From BOG-908 sp965198855 (GTDB lineage: Bacteria; Pseudomonadota; Alphaproteobacteria; Acetobacterales; Acetobacteraceae): a stretch of 64,000 nt of DNA. The stretch covers positions 1,426,001 to 1,490,000 of the forward strand of contig CBDAPZ010000002.1 in assembly GCA_965198855.1 (NCBI GenBank), in the 5' to 3' direction. The notes under the pieces are model-generated. The model searched no databases and was not told the origin of the DNA. It worked only from the letters and a program-made list of their open reading frames with translations. Positions 1 through 8,877 of the stretch are shown piece after piece. The first letter of the stretch is position 1; the number at the start of each line of letters is the position of its first letter. A program made the translations under genes and the position numbers.

Positions 1-2
1 TG

Positions 3-1370
3 CAGGCCGACGCTGACTATCCAGAGCGCACACGGATGCTGGATTTGTATCAGCGTATATTAGATGGCTCGTTTTATGATGTGCTTCCTTACGAGTTTCA
101 TGAAGAGCGCACGCTGAGCGGTGAGTATGTGCCGTTGCGGCAGAGGCGGCCTTCGGTGCGGTATGGGTTGGCGCGGTTGGTGGTGGAAGACAGTATCGCG
201 CTGCTGTTCAGCGAAGGGCATTTCCCGAGTTTCGAGTCGCCGGATGCAGGGGTGCGGGATGCGCTGATGGCGGTGGCGCGGGATGCCAAGTTGAATGCGG
301 TTATGGTGGAAGCGGGGCTGCGGGGCAGTGTGGGCTCGGTCGCGCTGTGGATGCGGATTTTGCGCGGCCGTGTATTTGTTACTGTGTTGGACACGTTATA
401 TTTGACGCCGGCATGGGATGCGGAGGCGCCGGATACGCTGGTGCGGGTGATGGAGCGCTTCAAGGTGCGCGGGGCGGATCTCATTGCGCAAGGCGTCGTG
501 GTCAGTGATCCAGGCGGGTTTTATTGGTTTCAACGGGTTTGGGACGCGACGTTCGAGCGCTGGTATTTTCCGGTGCGGGTGGGAAGTGGGATTTCGGCGG
601 AAGAGGATGTCGGGCGCACGAGGCGGCATGGGCTGGGGTTTGTGCCGTTCGTCTGGATCAAGAATCTTCCTGGCGGCAACGGGATCGATGGTGCCTGCAC
701 TTTTCGCACGGCGATCGATACGGGGATTGAGATCGATTACCAGTTGAGCCAGGCGGGTCGGGGATTGAAGTATAGCAGCGATCCGACGCTGCTGATACGG
801 GAGCCGGCGGGGCTGGATGGGACGATGGTTCGCGGTGCTGCCAATGCGTTGGTGGTGAGCGAGAAAGGTGATGCGAAACTGTTGGAGATTGGTGGGACCG
901 CTAGCCAGGCGGTGATCGAATATGTGCGGGTTCTGCGCGACCTGGCGCTGGAGACGCTGCATGGAAACAGGGCGGATGCGCAGAGGCTGACGGCACCGGC
1001 GAGCGGGCGGGCGCTCGAGCTGATGAACCAGGGATTGGTGTGGCTGGCTGACAATCTGCGTGTAAGTTATGGGCAATGTGCGTTGCTGGAACTGGCGCGG
1101 ATGATTTTGCGTGCAAGCCAGGTGTTTCCGCTGAAGGCTGGCGGCGCGGATGTGCCGCCGCTGGATGTGTGCGCGCCGGTGAGCCTGCGATGGCCGGATT
1201 GGTATCCGGATGATGCACTGGACGGCCAGCGTACAGCGGAGACGCTGATATCGCTCGTCAATGCGCAGCAGCTTTCGAAAGAGACTGCGTTGCGCATCAT
1301 TGCTTCCGACTACGACATCGAAGATGTGGCAGCGGAAATGGAACGGATTAAAGCCGAGGGGGCAGGATGA
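3..1370 (+). CDS. Phage portal protein (5' end outside window)
   Basis: This is probably the portal protein, the ring at the capsid vertex through which DNA is packaged. No catalytic motif is expected; the call rests on its size (at least 444 residues), its place directly before a scaffold-like gene and the capsid gene, and its general make-up. The first ATG in frame is at 36, but the frame is open to the window edge and the upstream codons look coding, so the true start may lie outside. Its stop overlaps the next start by 4 bases (ATGA), as is usual in tightly packed phage operons. A terminase gene would be expected just upstream, outside the window. The family call is by position as much as by sequence. 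Confidence 0.6.
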   Translation, partial: QADADYPERTRMLDLYQRILDGSFYDVLPYEFHEERTLSGEYVPLRQRRPSVRYGLARLVVEDSIALLFSEGHFPSFESPDAGVRDALMAVARDAKLNAVMVEAGLRGSVGSVALWMRILRGRVFVTVLDTLYLTPAWDAEAPDTLVRVMERFKVRGADLIAQGVVVSDPGGFYWFQRVWDATFERWYFPVRVGSGISAEEDVGRTRRHGLGFVPFVWIKNLPGGNGIDGACTFRTAIDTGIEIDYQLSQAGRGLKYSSDPTLLIREPAGLDGTMVRGAANALVVSEKGDAKLLEIGGTASQAVIEYVRVLRDLALETLHGNRADAQRLTAPASGRALELMNQGLVWLADNLRVSYGQCALLELARMILRASQVFPLKAGGADVPPLDVCAPVSLRWPDWYPDDALDGQRTAETLISLVNAQQLSKETALRIIASDYDIEDVAAEMERIKAEGAG

Positions 1371-1750
1371 GCGAACCCGACACGGATAATGATGCGGCGG
1401 CGTTTCTGGCCTTGAAGGCGCATGCCGAGTCGCTCGAAAGGCAATTGCATGAGGCGGAGGTGCAGTCGGTTGCGCGCGTGCGGCATGCTGAATTGAGAGC
1501 CGAGGCGATGCGGGCGGGGATTGTCGATCTGGATGGATTGCGGTTGTTGGATCCTTCGTCGCAGGGGGATGTGGAGCCGGCCTTGGTGATCGCGAAATTG
1601 CGCCGCGAGAAGCCTTGGCTGTTTGCGGCAGCGAGTTCCAGCAATGCGGCTTCGCCGCCGCAGGCGGCGCCGCTGAAGCGGAAGATGGCGACGGAGATGA
1701 GCATCGAGGAATGGCGGGCGGCGCGGGCCGAGCTGCTGCGCCGAAGATGA
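1367..1750 (+). CDS. Small phage protein, scaffold-like by position
   Basis: This 127-residue protein is acidic at the start and rich in Ala, Glu and Arg, with a predicted helical region at residues 10-50 (repeated His-Ala-Glu and Glu-Arg-Gln patterns). It lies between portal and capsid genes, the usual place of a scaffolding or capsid-assembly protein. It overlaps the portal stop by 4 bases, so translation is probably coupled. No domain is recognised with certainty. After its stop, a G-rich Shine-Dalgarno stretch precedes the capsid start at 1816. Confidence 0.55.
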   Translation: MSEPDTDNDAAAFLALKAHAESLERQLHEAEVQSVARVRHAELRAEAMRAGIVDLDGLRLLDPSSQGDVEPALVIAKLRREKPWLFAAASSSNAASPPQAAPLKRKMATEMSIEEWRAARAELLRRR

Positions 1751-1815
1751 TCGCTGGGAAAATTCGAAACACCATCATGGGGGGCTTGGCCCCCTTTTCT
1801 TTTGAGGGGGCGTGA

Positions 1816-2694
1816 ATGAGCATAGTGAATTTTCCGGCCGCGCTGCAGCCGATCATCCAACAGGGTTTCCTCGAGCGCGAGTTCGAGCAGGCACTGCGCT
1901 CGAAACTCGGGTATCGGGCTTGCGCGGATCGTGAGGAGTTTGCTGTCGGGATCGGCGAGACGCTGACCAAGACGCGGGCCGGGCTGCTGCCGGCGGTGAC
2001 GACACCGCTGGTGGGAAGTGCCAATACCAATCTGGATAACGGGCTGAGTCCGGCCTTGTGGAGCGTGGAGCAATACACGCTGACACTGCATCATTATGCG
2101 GCCACTATGGATTTGAACATGGTGACCAGCCGCATAGGCATTGCCAGCCAATTCTTGCAGAACGCTTACGTGAATGGCGAACAGGCTGGTCGAAGCCTTG
2201 ATGATCTGGCACGCAATGCGCTGTTCAGCTCGTATTTCGGCGGCAATACACGGGTGAGGGTGACGCTTGGAAGTGCCGGCCCGGTGGTCGCCGTGGATGA
2301 TATACGCGGGTTCATGACCGCGTTCTCCAATGGCGTGCAGCAGAATGTGAGCAGCGCCAATCCGCTGGCAGTTACGTTGGGCGCGGACGCCTATGTGCTG
2401 ACCGGGACGAGTGCGGATGCTACCAACGTTTCGACGGTACCAGGCGGGATCAGCGGGATGCTGACATTCTCGACAAGCGTTTCTGTAAGCGATGGGACGG
2501 TGGGAAGTTCGGTTCAGGCGGCGACGGGATCGCTGATATTGCGGCCGAATGGGCGGACGAATACGTCGGCCCTGCAGGTGGGCGACACGCTTTCGATGAG
2601 CAATGTGCTTGATGCGGTGGCAGGGCTTCGGCTGAATGCGGTGCCGGATATTGAGGTGGTGCCGGTTGGTTGGACAGTTCCGCGGCTCGGATAA
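1816..2694 (+). pseudogene. Major capsid protein, N-terminal part, cut by IS
   Basis: This is the first 292 residues of a phage structural protein, most likely the major capsid protein because it follows portal and scaffold-like genes and precedes neck genes. The reading frame ends at a TAA formed at the left end of an IS3-family insertion; the matching C-terminal part resumes beyond the IS at about 3931-4461. The two parts together would give roughly 470 residues. The start ATG at 1816 has a GAGGGGG ribosome site 8 bases upstream. The interrupted gene can hardly make a working capsid unless the IS leaves precisely. Capsid fold family (P22-like or other) cannot be settled by eye. Confidence 0.7.
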
Positions 2695-2712
2695 GCTTTT
2701 CCCGGTTGATCT

Positions 2713-3615
2713 TCATGCCGCTTTACGCGCGTCCGCTGCCGGCGCTGGTGCCGGGGCGTGCCCCGGCACCAGCGCCGGCAGCGGACGCGCGTAATATACG
2801 TCGTCTGGCGTGCGACCGCATAGCGTGGAATGCGGGCGATGGCTGTTATAGTGGCCGACCCAGGTCGAGACCCCGGCGCGCAGTTCTCCGCCGGTTTCGA
2901 AAGCATGCAGATATATGCATTCATATTTCAGCGAGCGCCACAGCCGCTCAATGAAAACATTGTCCATCCAGCGGCCGCGCCCATCCATGCTGAGCTTGAT
3001 GCCTTTGGTCTCCAGAACCCCGGTAAAGCGGGGGCTGGTGAACTGACTGCCCTGATCGGTATTGAAAATCTCCGGCTGACCATACTTGGAAAGTGCTTCC
3101 TCCAGCGCCTCGATGCAGAAATCGGCTTCCATGCTGTTCGACACACGCCACGACAGCACCCGCCTGGTGGCCCAGTCCATCACGGCCACCAGATACATGA
3201 AACCACGCCGCATCGAAATATACGTTATATCCGCGCACCAAACCTGGTTTGGCCGGTCAATCGCCAGCTCGCGCAAAAGATACGGGTAAATCCGGTGCTC
3301 AGGGTTCGGCGTGCTGGTGCGCGGCTTCTGATAGATCGCCGCCAGGCCCATTTTGGCCATCAAACGCCGCGCCCGCCGCCGCCCAACCGGATGCCCCAGG
3401 CGAGACAGATGCCGCGCCATCTGACGCGACCCGTAGTATGGAAACAGCAGATACGCCTCGTCAATCAGCCGCATCAGCGCCAATGTCTCGGCACTTTCTC
3501 CTGTCGGCTCATAGTAAAATCCCGATCGGCTGATTGACAGTAATTCGCATTGTCGGACAATCGATAGCATCGCGTGGTCCGCCCGCACGATCCGGCGCCT
3601 CCACTCGACCGTCAT
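2713..3615 (-). CDS. IS3-family transposase OrfB (DDE catalytic part)
   Basis: The 300-residue protein has the rve integrase core of IS3 OrfB: the first Asp in WCADITY, the second in NTDQGSQF, and the Glu in FIERLWRSLKYE about 35 residues later, giving the DDE triad. An HTH_21-like region lies at residues 45-95. Its ATG at 3615 overlaps the OrfA stop by 4 bases. Active transposase is expected as an OrfAB fusion made by -1 frameshifting at 3633-3639. The last 25 or so residues, after the PDDVYY motif, are encoded by a 72-base perfect palindrome and are Pro/Ala-rich, unlike the usual OrfB end. Confidence 0.92.
   Translation of the reverse strand: MTVEWRRRIVRADHAMLSIVRQCELLSISRSGFYYEPTGESAETLALMRLIDEAYLLFPYYGSRQMARHLSRLGHPVGRRRARRLMAKMGLAAIYQKPRTSTPNPEHRIYPYLLRELAIDRPNQVWCADITYISMRRGFMYLVAVMDWATRRVLSWRVSNSMEADFCIEALEEALSKYGQPEIFNTDQGSQFTSPRFTGVLETKGIKLSMDGRGRWMDNVFIERLWRSLKYECIYLHAFETGGELRAGVSTWVGHYNSHRPHSTLCGRTPDDVYYARPLPALVPGHAPAPAPAADARKAA
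2723..2794. repeat. Perfect 35-bp inverted repeat, 2-base loop
   Basis: The arms at 2723-2757 and 2760-2794 are exact reverse complements, separated by GT. The left arm begins TTACGCGCGTCCGCTG and ends GGTGCCGGGGC. It lies at the 3' end of the IS3 transposase and encodes that protein's last residues. On RNA from either strand it would form a very stable GC-rich hairpin. It could be a later-inserted palindromic element or a terminator shielding the IS. Confidence 0.97.
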
Positions 3616-3899
3616 CGACCGGAGGCCTTCGCCAAAAAATCCCGTTCCACAACCAATTGACCAATCTTGGCATGCAGCCGTGTCAGGTCGGCCTCCGTTG
3701 CCGCCGGCGGCGCTTCAGCTTTCGCCCCGAAAATCGCCGCCATGCCCTCAACAGCCTGCCGTTTCCAGCCGTTGATCATGGTCACGTGCACCCCGTGCTT
3801 GGATGCCAACTCGGATACTGTTTGCTCGCCCTTGATGGCCTCCAACGCGACCCGCGCCTTGAACTCGGCCGAGTAGCGCTTGCGTGTCACTTTCCCCAT
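3612..3899 (-). CDS. IS3-family transposase OrfA (HTH)
   Basis: A 95-residue protein with the HTH_Tnp_1 domain at residues 5-55 (RYSAEFKARVALEAIKG, then SELASKHGVH and MINGWKRQ) followed by a leucine-zipper-like helix ending in VVERDFLAKA. This is the DNA-binding half of IS3 transposase, which recognises the terminal repeats. Its stop overlaps the OrfB start (ATGA). The slippery run for making the OrfAB fusion is seven codons before the stop. Length and motif order are normal for the family. Confidence 0.93.
   Translation of the reverse strand: MGKVTRKRYSAEFKARVALEAIKGEQTVSELASKHGVHVTMINGWKRQAVEGMAAIFGAKAEAPPAATEADLTRLHAKIGQLVVERDFLAKASGR
3633..3639 (-). other. -1 frameshift slippery site, IS3 orfAB
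   Basis: On the minus strand the heptamer T TTT TTG occurs in the orfA frame near its end. A -1 slip leads directly into the orfB frame, which is open from the site through the orfB ATG. This matches the known IS3 mechanism for making the OrfAB transposase. Confidence 0.7.
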
Positions 3900-3930
3900 T
3901 CGTTCTCATCCTACCCGAAGGTGGGAAAAG

Positions 3931-4461
3931 CTTATCAACCTGTCCGAATTCCCGGCACCACCTCATATCGATGGCGCGTATAATTGCTATCTTGACCCGA
4001 TCAGTGCGAGGCAGCTTTTTGCTGATCCTGATTTCCAGCGGCTGTTCATCGGTGCGACGTCGGCCAACGAGATTTTCCGACCTGGACAGGGCGTGATCAA
4101 CGAGTTTTTGGGTTTGCGGTTTGTGCTGACGACGGAGAGCTTCGTGCAGCCCTCGCCGAGTATTGCGGGGACGGTGATACGGCGGCCGATCGTGGTTGGG
4201 CAAGGAGCGCTGATCGAGGGCGATTTCGCGGGGATGGCGGCACAGGACGTGGCGCCAAAGGATTCGATCGTTTCTTTGGTGGACGGGGTTTGCATGGTGA
4301 CACGCGAGCCGATCGATCGGCTGCAGCAGATCATTGCGCAATCCTGGTATTGGATTGGTGGGTTCTGCACGCCTTCGGATACGACAACCAATGCGCTGAC
4401 GGTGCCGACCGCAACAAATGCGAGCTTCAAGCGCGCTGTGATGATCGAGCATATGGGCTGA
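3931..4461 (+). pseudogene. Major capsid protein, C-terminal part, cut by IS
   Basis: About 176 codons of capsid protein resume at the right end of the IS, with a continuous frame ending in TGA at 4461. It contains no start of its own in phage sequence; an in-frame ATG at 3880 lies inside the IS and would add an unrelated leader of about 17 residues. Repeated hydrophobic beta-type segments are consistent with a capsid domain. It pairs with the N-terminal part at 1816-2694. Confidence 0.68.
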
Positions 4462-4525
4462 AACGCGGATCGGGCAGGATGGGCGTAAGCCTGCACTGCC
4501 CGATTACCTCTTTGCAGGAGCGGGT

Positions 4526-4900
4526 ATGCTCACCGATCAGCAAAAGACGGATGCCAGGCGGTTTTGCGGGTATCCCGCTTATGGGGCTGCACCGGATGGA
4601 AATATGGGGTGGCGGTTTTACGCGGCCTATGGATTGCTCGAATATCGGATGAACAATCTTTCTGCGGCCGAGATCGCGGTGGTGCTGAACTACCTGGCGA
4701 CTTTGACTCAGCTGGAGAGTGCCGTGCCGACCGCCAGCGATAATCTGGATACCGATGCTGCGGCCTCGTGGAAACATAATCAGACTGAGGTCGGTGACCG
4801 GTTGCGGTTGCTGGATGGATGGCGGCGCAGGCTGTGCAGTTTTTTTGGTGTGCCGCCGGGTGATGGATTGGCGGCTGCCGGATTGAGCTGGGTGGTCTGA
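4526..4900 (+). CDS. Phage neck/head-tail connector candidate
   Basis: A 124-residue soluble protein following the capsid gene by 64 bases, with an AGGAGCGGGT ribosome site before ATG 4526. Helical content is high and it lies where head-completion or head-tail adaptor genes sit in tailed phages. Its TGA shares a base with the next start at 4900 (TGATG), so the two are translationally coupled. The function is inferred from position only; no family is recognised. Confidence 0.55.
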   Translation: MLTDQQKTDARRFCGYPAYGAAPDGNMGWRFYAAYGLLEYRMNNLSAAEIAVVLNYLATLTQLESAVPTASDNLDTDAAASWKHNQTEVGDRLRLLDGWRRRLCSFFGVPPGDGLAAAGLSWVV

Positions 4901-5526
4901 TGGACGGCACGAAGTTGCAGGCCCTGATGATGAAGGGCTTGGCAGTGGCGGGACGTTTGCTGGGCACGCCTTATGTGGTTTATCGACCGAAGGGCGCAGG
5001 CCAACCGACCAGTCAACGACACAGGCATATTGTGTTGAATGCGGCATTTTCGGCGCCTGGCAATGGGGTGCTGCATGCACCGGCTTATGGGCAGGCGCTA
5101 TGGCAAGGGAATTTCGACGGACGGTATACGCAGGCTGGTGATTACCTGGTTGGTATATCGGGCGTGTTTTTCATTGCGCAGCAATGGCCGGGGCTGCCTG
5201 TGCAATGTGTCCTTACAAATCGCATTGTGACGATTGTTCGGCCGACGGCTGCTGTGCAGGGGAGTTATAGCGGCTTCTTTGCGTCGCCAGGGGAGCGGGT
5301 GATCATTGGGTGGCCGGCGAGCATTCTGGAAAGTGGCGAACATGCTTCGAGTGCGAAGCCGGCGGAAACGCGGCTTGGGAGCTGGCAGATATTGTTGCCG
5401 ATGCTGCCGACGGCGCCGCATGTGGCTGATGTGCTCACGGACGATCTTGGGGCGACCTATGTGATCGGGGCTGCAGAAGAGAGTTCGCTTGGTTGGCGGC
5501 TGCTTGTTCGACAGCTTGCTGCCTGA
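4900..5526 (+). CDS. Phage structural protein, unknown (head/neck region)
   Basis: A 208-residue protein with no signal peptide or membrane segment, rich in short beta-type stretches with many Gly and Pro. It is coupled to the preceding gene and lies between the capsid and the tail genes, so head completion, neck or minor tail roles are all possible. I do not recognise its family. Start ATG 4900 is supported by the TGATG overlap. Confidence 0.55.
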   Translation: MDGTKLQALMMKGLAVAGRLLGTPYVVYRPKGAGQPTSQRHRHIVLNAAFSAPGNGVLHAPAYGQALWQGNFDGRYTQAGDYLVGISGVFFIAQQWPGLPVQCVLTNRIVTIVRPTAAVQGSYSGFFASPGERVIIGWPASILESGEHASSAKPAETRLGSWQILLPMLPTAPHVADVLTDDLGATYVIGAAEESSLGWRLLVRQLAA

Positions 5527-5557
5527 TGCAGTTGACCGCTTATGAGGGACACATATC

Positions 5558-6367
5558 TTGGCAGATCTGTCCGACGTGGAAGCGGCCCTCGTGGCTGCGG
5601 TGACGGGGGTGATCTACCCACTCGGGGTTACTGGAGCAAGCGTCACCGGAAAGCCGGTGCGGATTTATCGCGGATGGCCGCTGCTCGGGCCGCTTGGCAA
5701 TGACCTTGCAAGTGGTGTCGCCAACGTCAGCGTTTTTCCGATGCCGACAGCTACGCATAACACGACGCGGTGGGCGCCGGTAGCTCATAATACGGCAGGC
5801 GTGACCACGCTGACGGTAAGTGTGAGTGGGAGCTCTGCAATTTTTGGTGGCATTGGCGGGGTGGGCCAAGTGGCCGGATTGCTGGTCGCGAATGCGCCAT
5901 TCATGTATCGCGGGCGAGCGGGCGATACACCGGCGCTGGTAGCGGCGATGTTGGCGGAGGCGGTGCGTTCGCAAAGGGCCTGCTTATTGTCGGGCACTAC
6001 TGTGAGCGTGCCGGGTGTGGGCTCGATCGTGGCGCGGGTTGTCGCAGATGGAGCATTGTTGACCGAATGGGCACGGCAGAAACAGAGATTTCGGATTTCG
6101 GCATGGTGCCCTGATCCGCCGACGCGGGATAGGGTCTGTGGCCTGTTGGGAAATGCGCTGGCGACATTGGCATTCTTGACTTTGGCGGATGGCACTGGAG
6201 GGCGTGTGCGTTACTGCTCTACCGCGTGCTTTGATGATGATCAGGATGCACGGCAGTATCGGCGAGATCTGGTATATGACGTCGAATATGGAACGACGTT
6301 TGCGCAATCCGCGCCGTCAATGCTGTTTGGCGACCTGATGTTTTCGGGAACGCCGATTTTTGGCTAA
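5558..6367 (+). CDS. Phage tail-region protein, tail-terminator position
   Basis: A 269-residue protein just before the tail sheath gene, a place held by tail-terminator or tail-completion proteins in contractile phages. The start is probably TTG 5558, since GAGGGAC lies 8-14 bases upstream and no ATG in this frame is nearby. The middle contains a Gly/Ala-rich segment, and the C-terminal half has an aromatic-rich region (FRISAWCPDPP) typical of structural proteins. Function is from gene order only. Confidence 0.55.
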   Translation: MADLSDVEAALVAAVTGVIYPLGVTGASVTGKPVRIYRGWPLLGPLGNDLASGVANVSVFPMPTATHNTTRWAPVAHNTAGVTTLTVSVSGSSAIFGGIGGVGQVAGLLVANAPFMYRGRAGDTPALVAAMLAEAVRSQRACLLSGTTVSVPGVGSIVARVVADGALLTEWARQKQRFRISAWCPDPPTRDRVCGLLGNALATLAFLTLADGTGGRVRYCSTACFDDDQDARQYRRDLVYDVEYGTTFAQSAPSMLFGDLMFSGTPIFG

Positions 6368-6425
6368 CCGATTTCGGCGTGGCCGCACCCGTGGCCCTAA
6401 ATGGAAAAGCAAGGAGGCCTGAGGG

Positions 6426-7997
6426 ATGCCAATTTTTCAGCAGGGATCGCTGAATACGACAGCGCTGGTGGTGCCGGATCTTTATGTGCAGATCGTGCCG
6501 CCGCAAAATCTTGTGCTCAATGGTGTGCCGACGAATCTGATCGGCATGGTGGGAACGGCAAGTTGGGGCCCGGTGAACCTGCCTGTCATTGTCGGCACAA
6601 TGGCGGATTATGCGCAGAACTTCGGGCCGGTTGTTGTCCGCAAATATGATATGGGCACGTCGGTTGCGACTGCCGTACAGCAGGGTGCGACGAATTTCCG
6701 GTGCGTGCGGGTGACGGATGGCACCGATGAGGCGGCGAGTTATGCTGTGGGGCTGGCGAATACCACGTTTGCGGTGCTGTTCAGCGCCTTGCATACGGGT
6801 TCGGTTGGTAATTCTGTTACTTTGACGTTGTCCATGGCTTCTAGCGTCAATGCATGGCAGCTGGTGGTGGCGCTGCCAGGGCTGGTGCCGGAAGTCTACA
6901 AGAACATTCCGGCGCCGTCGCCGGCGGCGTTCTGGCAAAACCTGGTGAACGCGGTCAATCAGGGGCTTGGTGCGCTACGGGGGCCGTCGCAGTTGGTGGT
7001 CGCGACGCTTGGTTCGGCAACGGGGACGACGCCGGCGGCGTTTGGGCCGCAGGATCTGGCGGGCGGCACCGATGGTGCGGCGGGTGCAACGACAGCGACC
7101 GAGATCGGGCATGATGTGCTGCCGCGGACGGGGATGTATGCGTTGCGGTCACAAGGATGTGGGATTTGTGTGCTGGTGGATTCCGATGATTCGACCCAGT
7201 GGTCGACACAGGCATCGTTTGGGCTTTCCGAAGGCGTCTATATGATCCTGACCGGGCCGAACGGACAGGCGATCACTGCGGCGGTGACGACGAAACAGAG
7301 CGCAGGGCTTGATTCCTATGCTGCCAAGCTGATGTTTGGTGACTGGATCTATTGGAACGACCAGGCGAATGCGGTGACGCGGCTGGTTTCGCCGCAGGGG
7401 TTCGTGGCGGGTCGTCTTGGTAATCTCTCGCCTGAGCAATCCAGCTTAAATCAGCCGCTCTACAGCATTGTGGGCACGCAGATGTCCGGTGCGCCGAATT
7501 CCGGGCAGGTGTCCACGTATAGCGATGCGGAATTGCAGGTGCTGTTCGAGAACGGCATCGATGTGATCTCGAACCCGCAGCCGGGGGGTGCTTATTGGGG
7601 TGTGAGGTGTGGGCATAACACATCTTCCAATCCGGCCATCGACGGCGATAATTATACAAGGTTGACGAATTATATTGCATCGACCTTGGCGGCCGGGATG
7701 GGCGTGTTTGTCGGGCAGGTGATCAATTCCACGTTGTTCCAGCAGATACGAGCGACGCAGCTGAGTTTTCTGCAGAACCTGTTTGCGCAGGGTGTGCTCG
7801 GTAGCCTTGACGGATCGACGCCATACTCGGTGATCTGTGACACGAGCAATAATCCACAGAGCATGACCGAACTTGGGTTTGTAACCAGCAATGCGCAGGT
7901 GCAGTATCAGAGCATCAACGAGAAATTCATCGTCAATGTCGAAGGCGGCCAGACGGTTGTTGTCCAGCGGCAAACACTGCCCGGCGGACAGACATAA
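6426..7997 (+). CDS. Contractile tail sheath protein
   Basis: The 523-residue protein has the size and layout of phage tail sheath subunits (gpFI/Mu L-like). An N-terminal region around residues 35-70 reads MVGTASWGPVNLPV, a hallmark opening of sheath proteins, and the C-terminal domain ends in a strand typical of sheath handshaking. It forms the outer tube that contracts to drive the inner tube into the target cell. It is followed by the tail tube gene, the standard order. This gene identifies the prophage as a contractile-tailed (myovirus-type) element. The stop lies within the start of a half-repeat hairpin at 7994-8029. Confidence 0.9.
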   Translation: MPIFQQGSLNTTALVVPDLYVQIVPPQNLVLNGVPTNLIGMVGTASWGPVNLPVIVGTMADYAQNFGPVVVRKYDMGTSVATAVQQGATNFRCVRVTDGTDEAASYAVGLANTTFAVLFSALHTGSVGNSVTLTLSMASSVNAWQLVVALPGLVPEVYKNIPAPSPAAFWQNLVNAVNQGLGALRGPSQLVVATLGSATGTTPAAFGPQDLAGGTDGAAGATTATEIGHDVLPRTGMYALRSQGCGICVLVDSDDSTQWSTQASFGLSEGVYMILTGPNGQAITAAVTTKQSAGLDSYAAKLMFGDWIYWNDQANAVTRLVSPQGFVAGRLGNLSPEQSSLNQPLYSIVGTQMSGAPNSGQVSTYSDAELQVLFENGIDVISNPQPGGAYWGVRCGHNTSSNPAIDGDNYTRLTNYIASTLAAGMGVFVGQVINSTLFQQIRATQLSFLQNLFAQGVLGSLDGSTPYSVICDTSNNPQSMTELGFVTSNAQVQYQSINEKFIVNVEGGQTVVVQRQTLPGGQT

Positions 7998-8029
7998 AAG
8001 TCTTTTGGTTCTTTTCTTCAGAAAAGAAC
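7994..8029. repeat. Intergenic hairpin repeat, half element (copy A)
   Basis: ATAAAAGTCTTTTG followed by the hairpin 8008-8029: stem GTTCTTTTCT, loop TC, stem AGAAAAGAAC, a perfect 10-bp stem. It is a member of the dispersed family described in the findings and lies between sheath and tube genes, so it could lower readthrough or set the mRNA ratio between them. Confidence 0.85.
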
Positions 8030-8104
8030 ATGCCTTCTTTCTCTGATGGGATGGGGCTGCGAGGCTGAAGTGATGCCTCGTCAGTCATGGGAGATATCAA
8101 ACAC

Positions 8105-8533
8105 ATGCCGATCAATTCCTTCTCGATCGGGCGCGATTGCCAGTTGGTGGTGATGGGGCCGCAAGGGCGCGTCGATCTGACCTATGTGACCGGTTTCGAG
8201 AGCCGGCAGGTGACGCAATCGGTTCGTCTGGATCGGTTGGATGGGGTGCCGATGGGCGCGGAGCTGCCAAAAGGTTGGGAGGGTTCCTTCGAGGTTGAGC
8301 GTGGGACGAGTGCGGTGGATGATTTCGTCTCTGTGGCCGAGGCAGCGTTTTTCAACCAGGGTTCGTTGCCGGCGGGGACTGTTTATCAATACGTGGCGGA
8401 GGTGGATGGCTCGACTTCAACGTATCAGTATAGCGGCGTGGTGTTCAAGCTGGCGAATGCGGGAACCTGGCGCGGGGATGCCAGTGTGAAGCAGAAGCTG
8501 GAGTTCTTTGCGACACAGCGGCAACGTGTGTGA
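8105..8533 (+). CDS. Phage tail tube protein
   Basis: A 142-residue protein placed right after the sheath and before the tail assembly chaperone, the standard position of the gpFII-type tail tube. It is beta-rich with the expected length. I chose ATG 8105 because GGGAG lies 12-16 bases upstream; ATG 8087 in the same frame would add six residues. It polymerises into the inner tail tube. The next gene starts 4 bases before its stop. Confidence 0.78.
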   Translation: MPINSFSIGRDCQLVVMGPQGRVDLTYVTGFESRQVTQSVRLDRLDGVPMGAELPKGWEGSFEVERGTSAVDDFVSVAEAAFFNQGSLPAGTVYQYVAEVDGSTSTYQYSGVVFKLANAGTWRGDASVKQKLEFFATQRQRV

Positions 8534-8877
8534 TGGTGACGCCGAGCGTTCAGATCGTGAGTGCTGCGATGCTGCCGCTGGTGGTGCGTGATGCGGACGG
8601 CAGAGAGCTGGTGCTGCGACGGATGACGGCGTTGGACAGGTTGCGTCTGTTCAAGGCGATCGGGCCGGTGTTGTCGCAGAATAATTTGTATCTTGGCATG
8701 GCAACGCTGGCTTCTTCGGTCACGTCGATCGATGCGGTGCCGGTGCCAGCGCCTGCGACGGAGGGGCAGATCGAGGCTTTAGTGGCCAGGCTGGGGGATG
8801 CCGGCATTGCGGCGGTGGCCGCGGCATTTTCGGCTGAGGCGGCACCGGTGATGGGGAGTGCCGAGCAGGGAAACTGA
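8530..8877 (+). CDS. Tail assembly chaperone gpG-like
   Basis: A 115-residue protein whose frame ends right after a GGGAAAC slippery heptamer, the pattern of gpG in lambda-like and Mu-like tails. It lies between the tail tube and the tape-measure position, as expected for the chaperone that coats the tape measure. It begins MMVTPSVQIV and contains LVLRRMTALDRLRLFKAIGP, similar in style to phage tail assembly chaperones. A longer GT form is annotated separately. Confidence 0.75.
   Translation: MMVTPSVQIVSAAMLPLVVRDADGRELVLRRMTALDRLRLFKAIGPVLSQNNLYLGMATLASSVTSIDAVPVPAPATEGQIEALVARLGDAGIAAVAAAFSAEAAPVMGSAEQGN

Larger units (their letters stand above)
2693..3933 (-). mobile_element. IS3-family insertion sequence in the capsid gene
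   Basis: About 1.24 kb carrying orfA and orfB of an IS3-type transposase on the minus strand. The two ends share an inverted repeat whose core is AAGCTTTTCCC (from 2693) and GGGAAAAGCTT (ending 3933); the match extends outward as GATAAGCTTTTCCC on both sides. Because AAGCTT is itself a palindrome, the exact ends and target duplication cannot be fixed by eye. The element interrupts one open reading frame that continues on both sides, which proves insertion into a gene. The IS strand is opposite to the phage operon, so it may also be polar on the downstream genes. Confidence 0.88.

Noticed and set aside
396..2078. Long minus-strand open frame of 560 codons opposite the portal and scaffold genes
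   Set aside because: It is the shadow of GC-rich phage genes on the other strand, with many Pro/Arg/Ser and no domain or ribosome site.
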